DNA of 64,000 nt. Source: CAWKEY01 sp963848675 (lineage in GTDB: Bacteria > Pseudomonadota > Gammaproteobacteria > Methylococcales > Methylomonadaceae). Where the stretch lies: NCBI GenBank assembly GCA_963848675.1, contig CAWKEY010000070.1:55815-119814 (forward strand), in the 5' to 3' direction. The position numbers and the translations under genes are program-made. Each line of letters begins with the position of its first letter. Position 1 is the first letter of the stretch. The notes below the pieces were generated by a model, which did not search any database, was not told where the DNA came from, and was given only the letters and a program-made list of their open reading frames with translations. Shown here piece after piece: positions 1 to 7,085 of the stretch.

Positions 1-1017
1 TAAAATTATTGTCTCGCGCCGCTGACGGCAGTATGCGCGACGGTTTAAGTCTGTTGGATCAGGCTATTGTTTATGGCAATGGCAAGGTCAGTGCAGAAAC
101 TGTCAGCGCCATGCTCGGCACCGTGGCCCAGCAACCGGTTGAAGACATTTTAACCGCGCTGGCTCAATGCCGATGCCGCGGCAATCCTTGATAAGATCAA
201 CGAAATTGCCGATTTGACTCCTGATTTCAGCGATGTCTTGCAGCAGATTTTGCAGGTGCTGCACCGCGTGGCGCTGGTGCAGCACCTGCCGTCGGCGCTG
301 GATCAGGATTTTGATGTGGACATGATTGGGGCCCTGGCGGCGCAGCTTACACCCGAAGATGTTCAGTTGTATTATCAGATCGGTTTGCTCGGGCAGAAGG
401 ACTTGGACTTGGCGCCAGATCCGCGCAGCGGTTTTGAAATGGTCATGCTGCGTATGCTGACCTTCAGGCCGGTCACTACGGCATCAAAACCCGCTAAACC
501 GGCGCCGGTTCGGGAGCTTATCAACAGCACCGCTGCACAGCCTGCTTCTGGTCAGCAGCAACCTGTTTATAAACCGCCGGTAACCGGGCAGGCAGCAATC
601 ATCGCTGAACAAAGCCCCCAGGACGGCGTGGCTACAAAACCCAATACGCAGTGGGCGGAAATGATTGCGGCAATGAAGCTGAGCGGCTTGACCAAAGAGC
701 TGGCTAATAATTGTATGCTGGTGCATATTGACGATAAAATTTGTACCTTGATTTTGGATGCGGGGCACAAGCAAATTCGCAGCCCCGTCACCGAAGAAAA
801 ATTGCAAAAGGCTTTGCAGGCCTACCGGGGAACCCCGCTTAAACTGGTGATCAATACCGAAAAAGCAGCCATTGAAACGCCGGCTGTGCAATTGGCAAAA
901 GAACGCGAAGACCGGCAGCAGGCTGCCGTTGACGCCATTCATTCAGATGAAAATATTCAGGCTTTAAAAGAACATTTCGACGCACGGGTTTTGCCCGGCA
1001 CGATAGAGCCTGTGTGA
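1..1017 (+). CDS. dnaX: DNA polymerase III subunit gamma/tau, 3' part, frameshifted
   Basis: This is the 3' part of the clamp-loader ATPase subunit; the gene starts outside the window. The first residues (ADGSMRDGLSLLDQAIVYGN) are the conserved end of AAA+ domain II. Domain III follows (PEDVQLYYQIGLLGQKDL, then a RSGFEMVMLRML helix), then a Pro/Ala/Gln linker near 480-610, and the tau C-terminal domain ending in VLPGTIEPV. The reading frame changes at about 165-175: frame 3 runs to a stop near 191, while frame 1 continues as NADAAAILDKINEIADL. No A-rich slippery heptamer is present there, and the break lies inside domain III, so this is not the E. coli-type gamma/tau frameshift. A one-base assembly error is likely because the gene is essential. 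Followed by ybaB and recR in the usual order. Confidence 0.93.
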
Positions 1018-1037
1018 CCACAGATTGGAGAAATAAC

Positions 1038-1361
1038 ATGAAAAACGCACTGGGCAACATCATGCAGCAAGCCCAAAAAATGCAGGAAGACATCAAAAAA
1101 GCCCAGGAAGACATCGCCGCCATGCAAGTGATGGGCGAATCCGGCGGCGGCCTGGTGACCATATTGATGACCGGTAAGCGCGAAGCCAGAAAAGTCACTA
1201 TTGACCCCTCTTTGCTGGGTGAAGACAAGGACATGCTGGAAGACCTGGTTGCGGCCGCTATCAATGATGCCGTCAACAAAGTCGCAAAAATGAAAAAAGA
1301 AAAAATGGCCGATATTACCGCCGGAATCCCATTGCCTCCAGGATTCCAGCTGCCGTTTTAA
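1038..1361 (+). CDS. ybaB: YbaB/EbfC family nucleoid-associated protein
   Basis: A 107-residue DNA-binding protein of the YbaB/EbfC family, which forms dimers and binds DNA as a minor nucleoid protein. The N-terminal coiled helix (MQQAQKMQEDIKKAQEDI), the central GGGLVTILMTGKREARKVTIDPSLL sheet region and the PLPPGFQLPF tail are typical of the family. The ATG at 1038 is preceded by GGAGAAATAAC, a good ribosome site. An earlier in-frame start at 1014 would overlap dnaX and add eight residues the family lacks. It sits 20 bases after dnaX and one base before recR, the conserved dnaX-ybaB-recR operon. Confidence 0.95.
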   Translation: MKNALGNIMQQAQKMQEDIKKAQEDIAAMQVMGESGGGLVTILMTGKREARKVTIDPSLLGEDKDMLEDLVAAAINDAVNKVAKMKKEKMADITAGIPLPPGFQLPF

Positions 1362-1362
1362 C

Positions 1363-1959
1363 ATGCAAAAAAAAGGTTTGTTAGGGCAGTTGATGCAGAC
1401 TTTATGCTGTTTGCCCGGGGTGGGCCCCAAAACCGCACAACGCATGGCCTTTCAGTTGCTGCAACGGGACCGCAACAGCGCCAGAACCCTGGCCGAAACC
1501 CTGTTGCGGGCCGTTGAAGAAATCGGCTATTGCCGGCACTGCCGCACCCTGACCGAAGGCGATTGCTGCGCTATTTGCGAAGATAAATCAAGAGATGATG
1601 CTAGCCTCTGCATCGTTGAAAGCCCCGCGGACGTCTGGATTGTGGAGCAGGCGAGCGTATTCAAGGGCCGTTATTTTGTGCTGCACGGGCGCTTGTCGCC
1701 GCTGGATGGCATAGGTCCCTATGAACTGGGTCTGGAACTGCTGGAACAACGTCTGGCAAGCGGCGACATCAAGGAATTGATACTGGCCACCAACTCGACC
1801 GTAGAAGGCGAGGCCACCGCCTATTTTATCGGCGAACTGGCTAGAAAGCATCAGGTGCAGGCCAGCCGTATTGCCCACGGCGTGCCGATGGGCGGCGAGC
1901 TCGAATATATTGACAGCGGCACCCTGTCGCACGCCTTTAAAGGGCGCAAAGAGATATAA
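1363..1959 (+). CDS. recR: Recombination mediator protein RecR
   Basis: A 198-residue RecR, the usual family length. RecR acts with RecF and RecO to load RecA on gapped DNA. Visible features in order: the N-terminal helix-hairpin-helix (LPGVGPKTAQRMAFQLL, about 17-33), the zinc finger with Cys57, Cys60, Cys69 and Cys72, and the Toprim domain (LCIVESPADVWIVE and later ELILATNSTVEGEATA). The C-terminal RIAHGVPMGGELEYIDSGTL segment is highly conserved. The start codon lies one base after the ybaB stop, so the two are probably co-translated. Confidence 0.97.
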   Translation: MQKKGLLGQLMQTLCCLPGVGPKTAQRMAFQLLQRDRNSARTLAETLLRAVEEIGYCRHCRTLTEGDCCAICEDKSRDDASLCIVESPADVWIVEQASVFKGRYFVLHGRLSPLDGIGPYELGLELLEQRLASGDIKELILATNSTVEGEATAYFIGELARKHQVQASRIAHGVPMGGELEYIDSGTLSHAFKGRKEI

Positions 1960-1963
1960 AATT

Positions 1964-2019
1964 AGGTTTAAGGTTCAAGGTTTAAGGTTCAAGGTTCAAG
2001 GTTCAAGGTTCAAGGTTCA
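1964..2019 (+). repeat. Tandem heptanucleotide repeat (8 units)
   Basis: Eight back-to-back units of AGGTTCA occupy the short gap between recR and the HIT gene; units 1 and 3 read AGGTTTA. The array ends directly against the ribosome binding site (AGGGG at 2020-2024) of the gene that starts at 2031. Because the unit is not a multiple of three and lies in the leader, changes in copy number would change leader length, not reading frame. Confidence 0.95.
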
Positions 2020-2030
2020 AGGGGAAAATT

Positions 2031-2369
2031 ATGTCAGATTGTTTGTTTTGCAAAATGGTTGCCGGAGAGATCAAGCCGGATGTGGTCTATGAAGATGATC
2101 AGGTTTTAGCGTTCAGAGACATAAACCCGCAGGCTCCGGTGCATATTCTGATTATTCCCAAGGCGCATATTCCCACCCTGAATGACCTGGAAGATGGCCC
2201 AGTGGCCAGCCGCTTATTGCAAACGGCCGTCAAGCTGGCCGAACGGGAAGGCATCGCGGAAGAAGGCTACAGAACAGTATTCAACTGCAACCAGAACGCC
2301 GGACAGGCTGTTTATCACCTGCATTTGCATCTTTTAGGCGGCCGCCCGCTGCACTGGCCGCCGGGTTAA
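2031..2369 (+). CDS. HIT family (HinT-like) purine nucleotide phosphoramidase
   Basis: A 112-residue HIT-domain protein of the HinT branch, which hydrolyses nucleoside phosphoramidates. The HIT signature reads YHLHLHLLGG, with His96, His98 and His100. Cys4 and Cys7 near the N-terminus, and the FRDINPQAPVHILIIPKAHI block, are also typical of HinT proteins. The ribosome site AAGGGGAA lies just upstream of ATG 2031. The gene may be read from the recR promoter across the heptamer repeat. Confidence 0.93.
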   Translation: MSDCLFCKMVAGEIKPDVVYEDDQVLAFRDINPQAPVHILIIPKAHIPTLNDLEDGPVASRLLQTAVKLAEREGIAEEGYRTVFNCNQNAGQAVYHLHLHLLGGRPLHWPPG

Positions 2370-2626
2370 TGAAGGGCTTCTTTCAGGATTTTGGGCAAAG
2401 GCTGACATGCTATGGGCATTAACAGCATTGTGCAGAATTTAAAGTGCTGATCCCAATAAAAGCACAACCTATCGGCATTATCCGGAAACTGCTTTTTATG
2501 TGTTTTTACAGGATATCCCGTTTAGAAAGCCAGGGTTTAAATGGTATTCTTGTCAACTGAGGACGAGAGTAGTGCAAGATAACCAGACCTAGATAATAAT
2601 TTGTTAGGCAATACAAACGAGAGCTA
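2370..2626 (+). other. Intergenic, contains an integron-type GTTAGGC core
   Basis: No gene is seen in this AT-rich gap. A GTTAGGC heptamer at 2603-2609 matches the GTTRRRY core at which integron integrases cut, and lies 17 bases before the next start codon. It matches the sequence expected at the left junction of a gene cassette. No full attI or attC fold is evident on its left side. Confidence 0.4.
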
Positions 2627-3484
2627 ATGACAAAGCTAAAAACTGAACATACAAAGACGAGTTTACTTTTAGGTATCGGCGCACTTCTTTCAGTTCTCAT
2701 CTTGAGTGCATTTACCTACTTGGCATATACGAAAAATCTACTCAGCCTCCCTATCAATGAAATTGGCGACTCGCTATCTGGATTTGCAGGATTTTTAGCG
2801 TTTCTCTGGCTCACAATAACTGTCATTTTGCAAAGCACCGAGCTTAGGCTACAAAGAGAAGAAGTTTCCGGACTTAAAAATATTACTGAAGATCAAGCTA
2901 ATAGCCTTAAGCAATCGACAAAAATTCAAGGCCTTTCTTATTTGAGATCAAAACAACACGATAGTGAAACAGCACTTGCAAACATTAATAAAGAAACTGG
3001 TGAATGTGTTGAATTGTTTTTGCAGAAGTTTAGTGAATTTGAGTACGCCTACGAATTTAAGCGAAAACCAGAAGCAGGAATTGAACATATCTTAGCCTAC
3101 TTTATAAACCCTGATGCAATAATAGAAAAAAACCAGAGACTTGATATTTCTTTGCTGCGCACAGATTTTCAATATGAATCATATGTTTTGCTGCAAGATA
3201 TTATGTACAGAATGGAAAGGGTGTGGGAAATACTATCTCCTCTTCGTGAATATTCTATTCTTGTAGGCGTGCAAGCCGATCAAAAATCATGGGAAGTTTG
3301 CTTAGGTGTCGATTGGTACGAAAAACACTATAGGCCTGTTGCAATGGTAATGAAATGGTTGGCAGAAATTATATCGAGGGGTGGAATAGCAAACGATTTT
3401 GTAACTTCAATTATAAAATCGTATGCTGATGATCCGATTGAAGGAAGTGCCTTTGGAATCAATAAAATAAATCCTGAGAATTAA
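2627..3484 (+). CDS. Hypothetical two-TM membrane protein, possible gene-cassette cargo
   Basis: A 285-residue protein with two hydrophobic segments near the N-terminus (about 12-35 and 50-68). A coiled charged stretch follows (LRLQREEVSGLKNITEDQAN), then a soluble helical domain. The short motif GDSLSGFAGFLAFLW followed by a charged coil resembles the layout of several uncharacterised bacterial membrane proteins, including some annotated as phage abortive infection proteins. That link is weak and rests on architecture only. The gene is more AT-rich than its neighbours. It is bounded by a GTTAGGC core upstream and an attC-like palindrome downstream, so it is probably an integron cassette. Function unknown. 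Confidence 0.75.
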   Translation: MTKLKTEHTKTSLLLGIGALLSVLILSAFTYLAYTKNLLSLPINEIGDSLSGFAGFLAFLWLTITVILQSTELRLQREEVSGLKNITEDQANSLKQSTKIQGLSYLRSKQHDSETALANINKETGECVELFLQKFSEFEYAYEFKRKPEAGIEHILAYFINPDAIIEKNQRLDISLLRTDFQYESYVLLQDIMYRMERVWEILSPLREYSILVGVQADQKSWEVCLGVDWYEKHYRPVAMVMKWLAEIISRGGIANDFVTSIIKSYADDPIEGSAFGINKINPEN

Positions 3485-3518
3485 TTTTATGTGTTTTTCA
3501 TTCCATGCTTAATATGCG

Positions 3519-3655
3519 GCCTAACAAGTCAGTCAAAGGGACGCGCCGCCCGTTGGCGGTTTTGAAGTTTCGTTTTTTATCAAGGTTTGGGGCTTCGTTT
3601 GGCTTCCCTTAGCGGCGCGTCCCTTAGCGGCGCGCCCCTTACCGTAACGTTAAGC
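3519..3655 (+). repeat. Integron attC-like recombination site
   Basis: A 137-base imperfect palindrome that begins with GCCTAAC (3519-3525) and ends with GTTAAGC (3649-3655), the inverse-core and core positions of an attC site. The inner left arm AAGGGACGCGCCGC (from about 3536) is the exact complement of GCGGCGCGTCCCTT (about 3612-3625). A near copy of the right arm follows at about 3627-3640, so part of the right arm is duplicated. It lies 34 bases after the stop of the membrane protein gene, where a cassette attC belongs. No integrase gene is in the window. Confidence 0.65.
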
Positions 3656-3665
3656 TTTAAGAGAT

Positions 3666-3779
3666 ATGGAAAATAGTCAAATCATCGATCTACTCAATGG
3701 AATTCTTTCTGAGGTTGCAGAACCAAATAGCTATGCAGCATCGGAAAGATTTGCTGGGTTGAGGGAGGTAACTCGGTAA
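3666..3779 (+). pseudogene. Short ORF after the attC-like site, probably truncated cassette gene
   Basis: A 37-codon open frame begins 10 bases after the attC-like core, where the next cassette gene would start, and follows the purine-rich AAGAGAT. The product (MENSQIIDLLNGILSEVAEP...) resembles no family I know and stops at a TAA. The stop is followed at once by intergenic repeats, which suggests the cassette gene was cut short. Function unknown. Confidence 0.4.
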
Positions 3780-3918
3780 GGCGCAATCCATAGGGCGTCA
3801 ATAGGCTTTAGCCGTATTGCGCCGCATGAAATGCAAAGTGCATAGGTTGGGCTAAATATAATGAAGCCCAACAAATCGGAGTCCTAAATGTTGGGCTTCG
3901 CTCCCGCTCTATCCAACC
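3780..3918 (+). repeat. Two palindromic intergenic repeats
   Basis: The first runs from GGCGCAAT (3780-3787) to its complement ATTGCGCC (3816-3823), with an inner GGC/GCC stem. The second begins with AGGTTGGGCT near 3844 and contains GAAGCCCAAC and TGTTGGGCTTC, ending near ATCCAACC at 3918. Both look like REP-type dispersed elements and neither encodes protein. Confidence 0.6.
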
Positions 3919-3962
3919 AACTAAATTATTTACCTGATTTTGGTGTTGGGTGAAAGAAAAAT

Positions 3963-4202
3963 ATGAGTCCTACAATATTTAGAGAAAGCGGGTATAGATT
4001 TTTCTTCTTTTCAAGGGAAGAAGAGCGAATGCATGTTCATGTGGTTTCAGGAGATGGCGAAGCAAAATTTTGGCTTGAGCCAGAAATTGAACTTGCAATA
4101 AATCATCATTACTCAAGAAATCAATTGAAAGAAATCGAATCATTAGTGGAGGTTCATTACAATGAGCTCATTGGCGCATGGCAACAGCACTTTAGCGGTT
4201 GA
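3963..4202 (+). CDS. DUF4160 domain protein
   Basis: A 79-residue protein covering a whole DUF4160 domain: SPTIFRESGYRFFFFSREE, then the HVHVVSGDGEAKFWLEPEIEL core and a C-terminal helix. DUF4160 genes are very often paired with a DUF2442 gene, as here, in small two-gene units whose role is unsettled. Some authors compare them to toxin-antitoxin loci. The last 41 bases overlap the next gene, so the two are translationally linked. The AT-rich composition fits an acquired pair. Confidence 0.85.
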   Translation: MSPTIFRESGYRFFFFSREEERMHVHVVSGDGEAKFWLEPEIELAINHHYSRNQLKEIESLVEVHYNELIGAWQQHFSG

Positions 4203-4434
4203 GGTTACCAACATCACAACGCATGGAGTATGGCTTTTAGCTCACAATAAGGAGCTGTTCATGCCCTATGATTATTTCCCCTGGTTTAAAGATCAGGCTG
4301 TTAAATCGATTATCAATGTAGAGGAGCAATCCTCCGGTCATTTCTATTGGCCTGATATTGATGTTGATTTAACAGAAGAAATAATTGAACATCCGGAGCG
4401 TTTCCCACTAAAAGCAAAAGAAAATAGCAAGTAG
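4162..4434 (+). CDS. DUF2442 domain protein
   Basis: A 90-residue DUF2442 protein. The family signature is visible: VTNITTHGVWLLAHNKELFM, followed by YDYFPWFKDQAVKSI and a C-terminal HFYWPDIDVDLTEE segment. It overlaps the DUF4160 gene by 41 bases in a different frame. The ATG at 4162 is used because it starts the conserved region with a short lead. A later start within the lead cannot be excluded. No biochemical role is established for the family. Confidence 0.85.
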   Translation: MSSLAHGNSTLAVEVTNITTHGVWLLAHNKELFMPYDYFPWFKDQAVKSIINVEEQSSGHFYWPDIDVDLTEEIIEHPERFPLKAKENSK

Positions 4435-4462
4435 CCCGTATGCAACGTTAGCGGAATACGGG
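4431..4462 (+). repeat. REP-like repeat, left copy
   Basis: The sequence starts GTAGCCCGTATGC and ends GCGGAATACGGG. Its inverted partner is at 4755-4787 on the other side of a decayed REP-associated transposase. The two copies share the GTAGCCCG and AGCGGAATAC blocks. Such flanking is typical of the REP elements mobilised by this transposase class. Confidence 0.7.
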
Positions 4463-4483
4463 TTAAAAGCGGGGAAAGCCGGA

Positions 4484-4726
4484 GCCAAAAATAAACGGGG
4501 TGAATACGATGTTTGGCAAAAGCGTTTCTAGGAACATACGATAAGGGACGAAACCGATTATTTTCGACATTTGGATTATATTCATTACAACCCCGTCAAA
4601 CACGGCCTAGTTCAATCCGTCGCACATTGGCAGTATTCTTCTTTTCATAGATATGTTCGAGATGGCATTTTGCCTAGAAATTGGGCAGGTACAAAAGAGC
4701 TACAGGCTATGGATGTTCGAGAATGA
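4484..4726 (+). pseudogene. REP-associated tyrosine transposase (RAYT), C-terminal remnant
   Basis: The frame from 4484 reads GEYDVWQKRF, a stop (TAG 4529-4531, in place of the usual Trp), then EHTIRDETDYFRHLDYIHYN and PVKHGLVQSVAHWQYSSFHR. This is the C-terminal half of a RAYT (IS200/IS605-like Y1 transposase related). The upstream half with the HUH motif is absent. The remnant sits between two inverted REP-like repeats. It is inactive. Confidence 0.85.
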
Positions 4727-4754
4727 ACCATAAATTACAAGTCAGGTGGTTGTT

Positions 4755-4787
4755 TTCCTGTATTCCGCTCGCCCTGCATGCGGGCTA
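4755..4787 (-). repeat. REP-like repeat, right (inverted) copy
   Basis: On the minus strand it reads GTAGCCCGCATGCAGGGCGA and continues with GCGGAATACAGG. It matches the left copy at 4431-4462 in inverted orientation. The small differences suggest the pair is no longer active. Confidence 0.7.
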
Positions 4788-4860
4788 CTTGCTGGACGCG
4801 TAGCATAAGCTACCTTAGGTCATGGCTCGTACCAGAAACACTTTTTAAGAAGGTAAATAT

Positions 4861-5883
4861 ATGACCAAGGATTTTGTTGCAAAAGAGGATGCACTTAAGG
4901 TTATCCAGCGGCTCCGCGACAACCCGAAGGAAAGAATCCCGCCGGCTGAGCTTAATTTCAAGGGAGTATCTTTGCGTGGCGAGGATTTATCAGGGTTGCA
5001 TCTTATGGGAGCCAATTTTGTCAAAGCCGATCTGTCGGAGGCTGATCTAAGCGGAGCCTATCTTTTTAAGGCTGATTTCAGCAAGGCAAGCCTGGTCAAG
5101 GCAAAACTTAATGATGTCGAGTTGACTGGAGCCAATCTCTCGGAAGCTAATCTGGAAGATGCTCGTGCCGAAAGGGCTGGCCTCGGGATGGCCACATTGA
5201 AGAAAACCAGAATGTTCAACACGGTACTCACTGATGCGACACTTACCAAAACAGATTTAACGGAGGCGGATTTGCGGCATTCCAATCTCAGCCGGGCGCG
5301 ATTAAGGGAAGCAGTGCTTTATAAGGCGGATTGTACCGGAGCTGATTTTCGGGGGGCTGATATGTCGCTCGCCAATTTTGCCGGCGCTACAATGAATAAT
5401 ACCGACATGCGGGATACACGACTGCGCCAGGCCTATGGATATGAAAAGGCTCAATGGTACGGAGTGGATATCCGTGATATCAACTTTGCCGGGGCTTATC
5501 GACTGCGGCGGTTCGTGATTGACGAGAATTATCTCAAGGAATTTCGGGATTCCAGTAAACTCAACTACATGATTTATAAAATCTGGTGGATAACCAGTGA
5601 TTGCGGCAGAAGCCTTACGCTCTGGTCGCTGTGGATTCTGGGAATAGTATTGCTTTTCAGCGTGCTCCATGCTTTCAGCGGAGTTGATTACGGCAAGTAC
5701 GACAATTGGATTGGCCCTTTTTATTACTCGGTGGTAACCATTACCACCCTGGGTTATGGCGACATTGTTCCGGCCACGCCTGTTGCCCGGATTATTGCCA
5801 TCTGTGAAGTTTTTACAGGTTACATCATGCTCGGCGGACTTTTATCCATCTTTACCAATAAAATGGCCAGGCGCGGAGAGTGA
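4861..5883 (+). CDS. Pentapeptide-repeat protein fused to a two-TM potassium channel domain
   Basis: A 340-residue fusion. Residues about 30-215 are pentapeptide repeats of the A(D/N)LXX type (ADLSEADLSGAYLFKADF and similar), expected to form a right-handed beta-helix. Residues about 240-335 are a 2TM ion channel: a first membrane helix (SLWILGIVLLFSVLHAF), a pore loop with the filter TTLGYGD at about residue 294-300, and a second membrane helix (IIAICEVFTGYIMLGGLL). The filter matches K+ channels. The repeat domain is N-terminal, presumably cytoplasmic, and may gate or anchor the channel. AAGAAGG before ATG 4861 is a good ribosome site. The HDOD gene begins six bases after the stop. Confidence 0.92.
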   Translation: MTKDFVAKEDALKVIQRLRDNPKERIPPAELNFKGVSLRGEDLSGLHLMGANFVKADLSEADLSGAYLFKADFSKASLVKAKLNDVELTGANLSEANLEDARAERAGLGMATLKKTRMFNTVLTDATLTKTDLTEADLRHSNLSRARLREAVLYKADCTGADFRGADMSLANFAGATMNNTDMRDTRLRQAYGYEKAQWYGVDIRDINFAGAYRLRRFVIDENYLKEFRDSSKLNYMIYKIWWITSDCGRSLTLWSLWILGIVLLFSVLHAFSGVDYGKYDNWIGPFYYSVVTITTLGYGDIVPATPVARIIAICEVFTGYIMLGGLLSIFTNKMARRGE

Positions 5884-5889
5884 TCCACT

Positions 5890-6738
5890 GTGTTTAATTT
5901 TTTAAAACGAAGCCAGAAAGACCCAAAAGAAGAATTAAAACTATTGCTGGGTGATTATGAACTGCATAGTTTTCCGGAAGCGGTAATGAATGTTCTCGGC
6001 ATGCTGCGCGATCCGCAGTCCGAAGTTAAGGCTATCGCTGACCAGATACAGATGGACCCAGGCATGAACATCAAGATATTGCGACTGGTAAATTCAGCCG
6101 CCTTCAGCCTGGCCACCAAGGTTTCAAGTCTCCATCATGCGGTTACTATTCTTGGCCGCTCCCGTCTGGAATCCATGCTTCTGACCTATGCCGTCGCCAC
6201 TACCATTCCCCCCACCATGGGTTGCATAGATGTCTCCCGTTTCTGGCTGGCCTCGGCCCGGCGGGCCTGTCTTGCCAAGCATGTAGCCCTGCATCTGCAC
6301 GCCGCAACCCAGGCTGAGAGTTTCACCGCAGGATTGCTGCAGGATCTGGCCATTCCCCTGATTTCTGAAGGAAAGAAAAAGATTTACAAAGATCTTTTAA
6401 AAGATTGGCATGCGGATAATGAAGCGGATATCGATGTCATGGAACGGGAGCTTTTCGGCTACGATCATTCGGCCATTGGCGCGCTGGTCGCTGAACAGTG
6501 GGGCCTGCCGGAATATCTGATTAATGCCATTGCCGGTCATCATGACCTGTCTGAGCATTCATCGGCAGAGCCGGCGGTGCGGCTGGTTTCACTGGTGCGG
6601 TATTTTGATGAAGACGATGGCGCCGAACGGTTGCTCAAAGCTGCTGAAAAAGATTTCAATATCGGCGGGAAAATGATGGCAGAGATGATTTCCCAATCCT
6701 TTGCCGAAGCGGAACAGTTTGCCGAAACGTTTCGATAG
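5890..6738 (+). CDS. HDOD domain signalling protein
   Basis: A 282-residue HDOD protein with a GTG start. The HDOD core runs from about residue 25 to 220: SFPEAVMNVLGMLRDP, then MDPGMNIKILRLVNSAAF and a later GHHDLSE stretch. HDOD proteins resemble HD phosphohydrolases but usually lack the full metal site and act as regulatory scaffolds in signalling. No receiver, GGDEF or EAL domain is attached. The start is six bases after the channel gene, so the two form a unit and may act together. Confidence 0.88.
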   Translation: MFNFLKRSQKDPKEELKLLLGDYELHSFPEAVMNVLGMLRDPQSEVKAIADQIQMDPGMNIKILRLVNSAAFSLATKVSSLHHAVTILGRSRLESMLLTYAVATTIPPTMGCIDVSRFWLASARRACLAKHVALHLHAATQAESFTAGLLQDLAIPLISEGKKKIYKDLLKDWHADNEADIDVMERELFGYDHSAIGALVAEQWGLPEYLINAIAGHHDLSEHSSAEPAVRLVSLVRYFDEDDGAERLLKAAEKDFNIGGKMMAEMISQSFAEAEQFAETFR

Positions 6739-7085
6739 GAAAACAAAAAGTTCTGCTCCTCTCGTAAATCCTAAACCACAGGGTATTTGTACTTCAACTG
6801 ATGTGGGAAATATCTCAGGTGAATTCAAGTAATAAGCGCGGTAGGATGAGCTGAGATAACGAAGCCCATCAATTGAGCTTAATCAGCATTATCTAAACGT
6901 GCCTTAAAAGGCAGCAATCCCCCTGGATTTATTTGGACGCGGTGCTTCACAGTCTGCGGAATGGGCTGCCGGTTCCAAAGCGGCCCATTGTTAAGGGGGT
7001 CTGAATAATTACCGCTCCCGTGATAAACTAGCCGGTATTTCTATATTCTTTCACTTCAATAGCGCACATAGCGCAGGAGGCAACA
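6739..7085 (+). other. Intergenic region upstream of pckA with a dispersed repeat
   Basis: No gene is seen. The stretch 6836-6876 (core GGTAGGATGAGCTGAGATAA, then CGAAGCCCATCAAT) matches a repeat at 8952-8991 at most positions. The pckA ribosome site (CAGGAGG at 7074-7080) lies at the right end, and the pckA promoter must lie in this gap. Confidence 0.6.

Noticed and set aside
150..200. Programmed dnaX frameshift of the gamma/tau type
   Set aside because: No A-rich slippery heptamer is present and the position is inside domain III, much earlier than the known site.
1871..2092. Reading frame through the heptamer repeat between recR and the HIT gene
   Set aside because: It is open only because the repeat lacks stops, and it overlaps two real genes in another frame.
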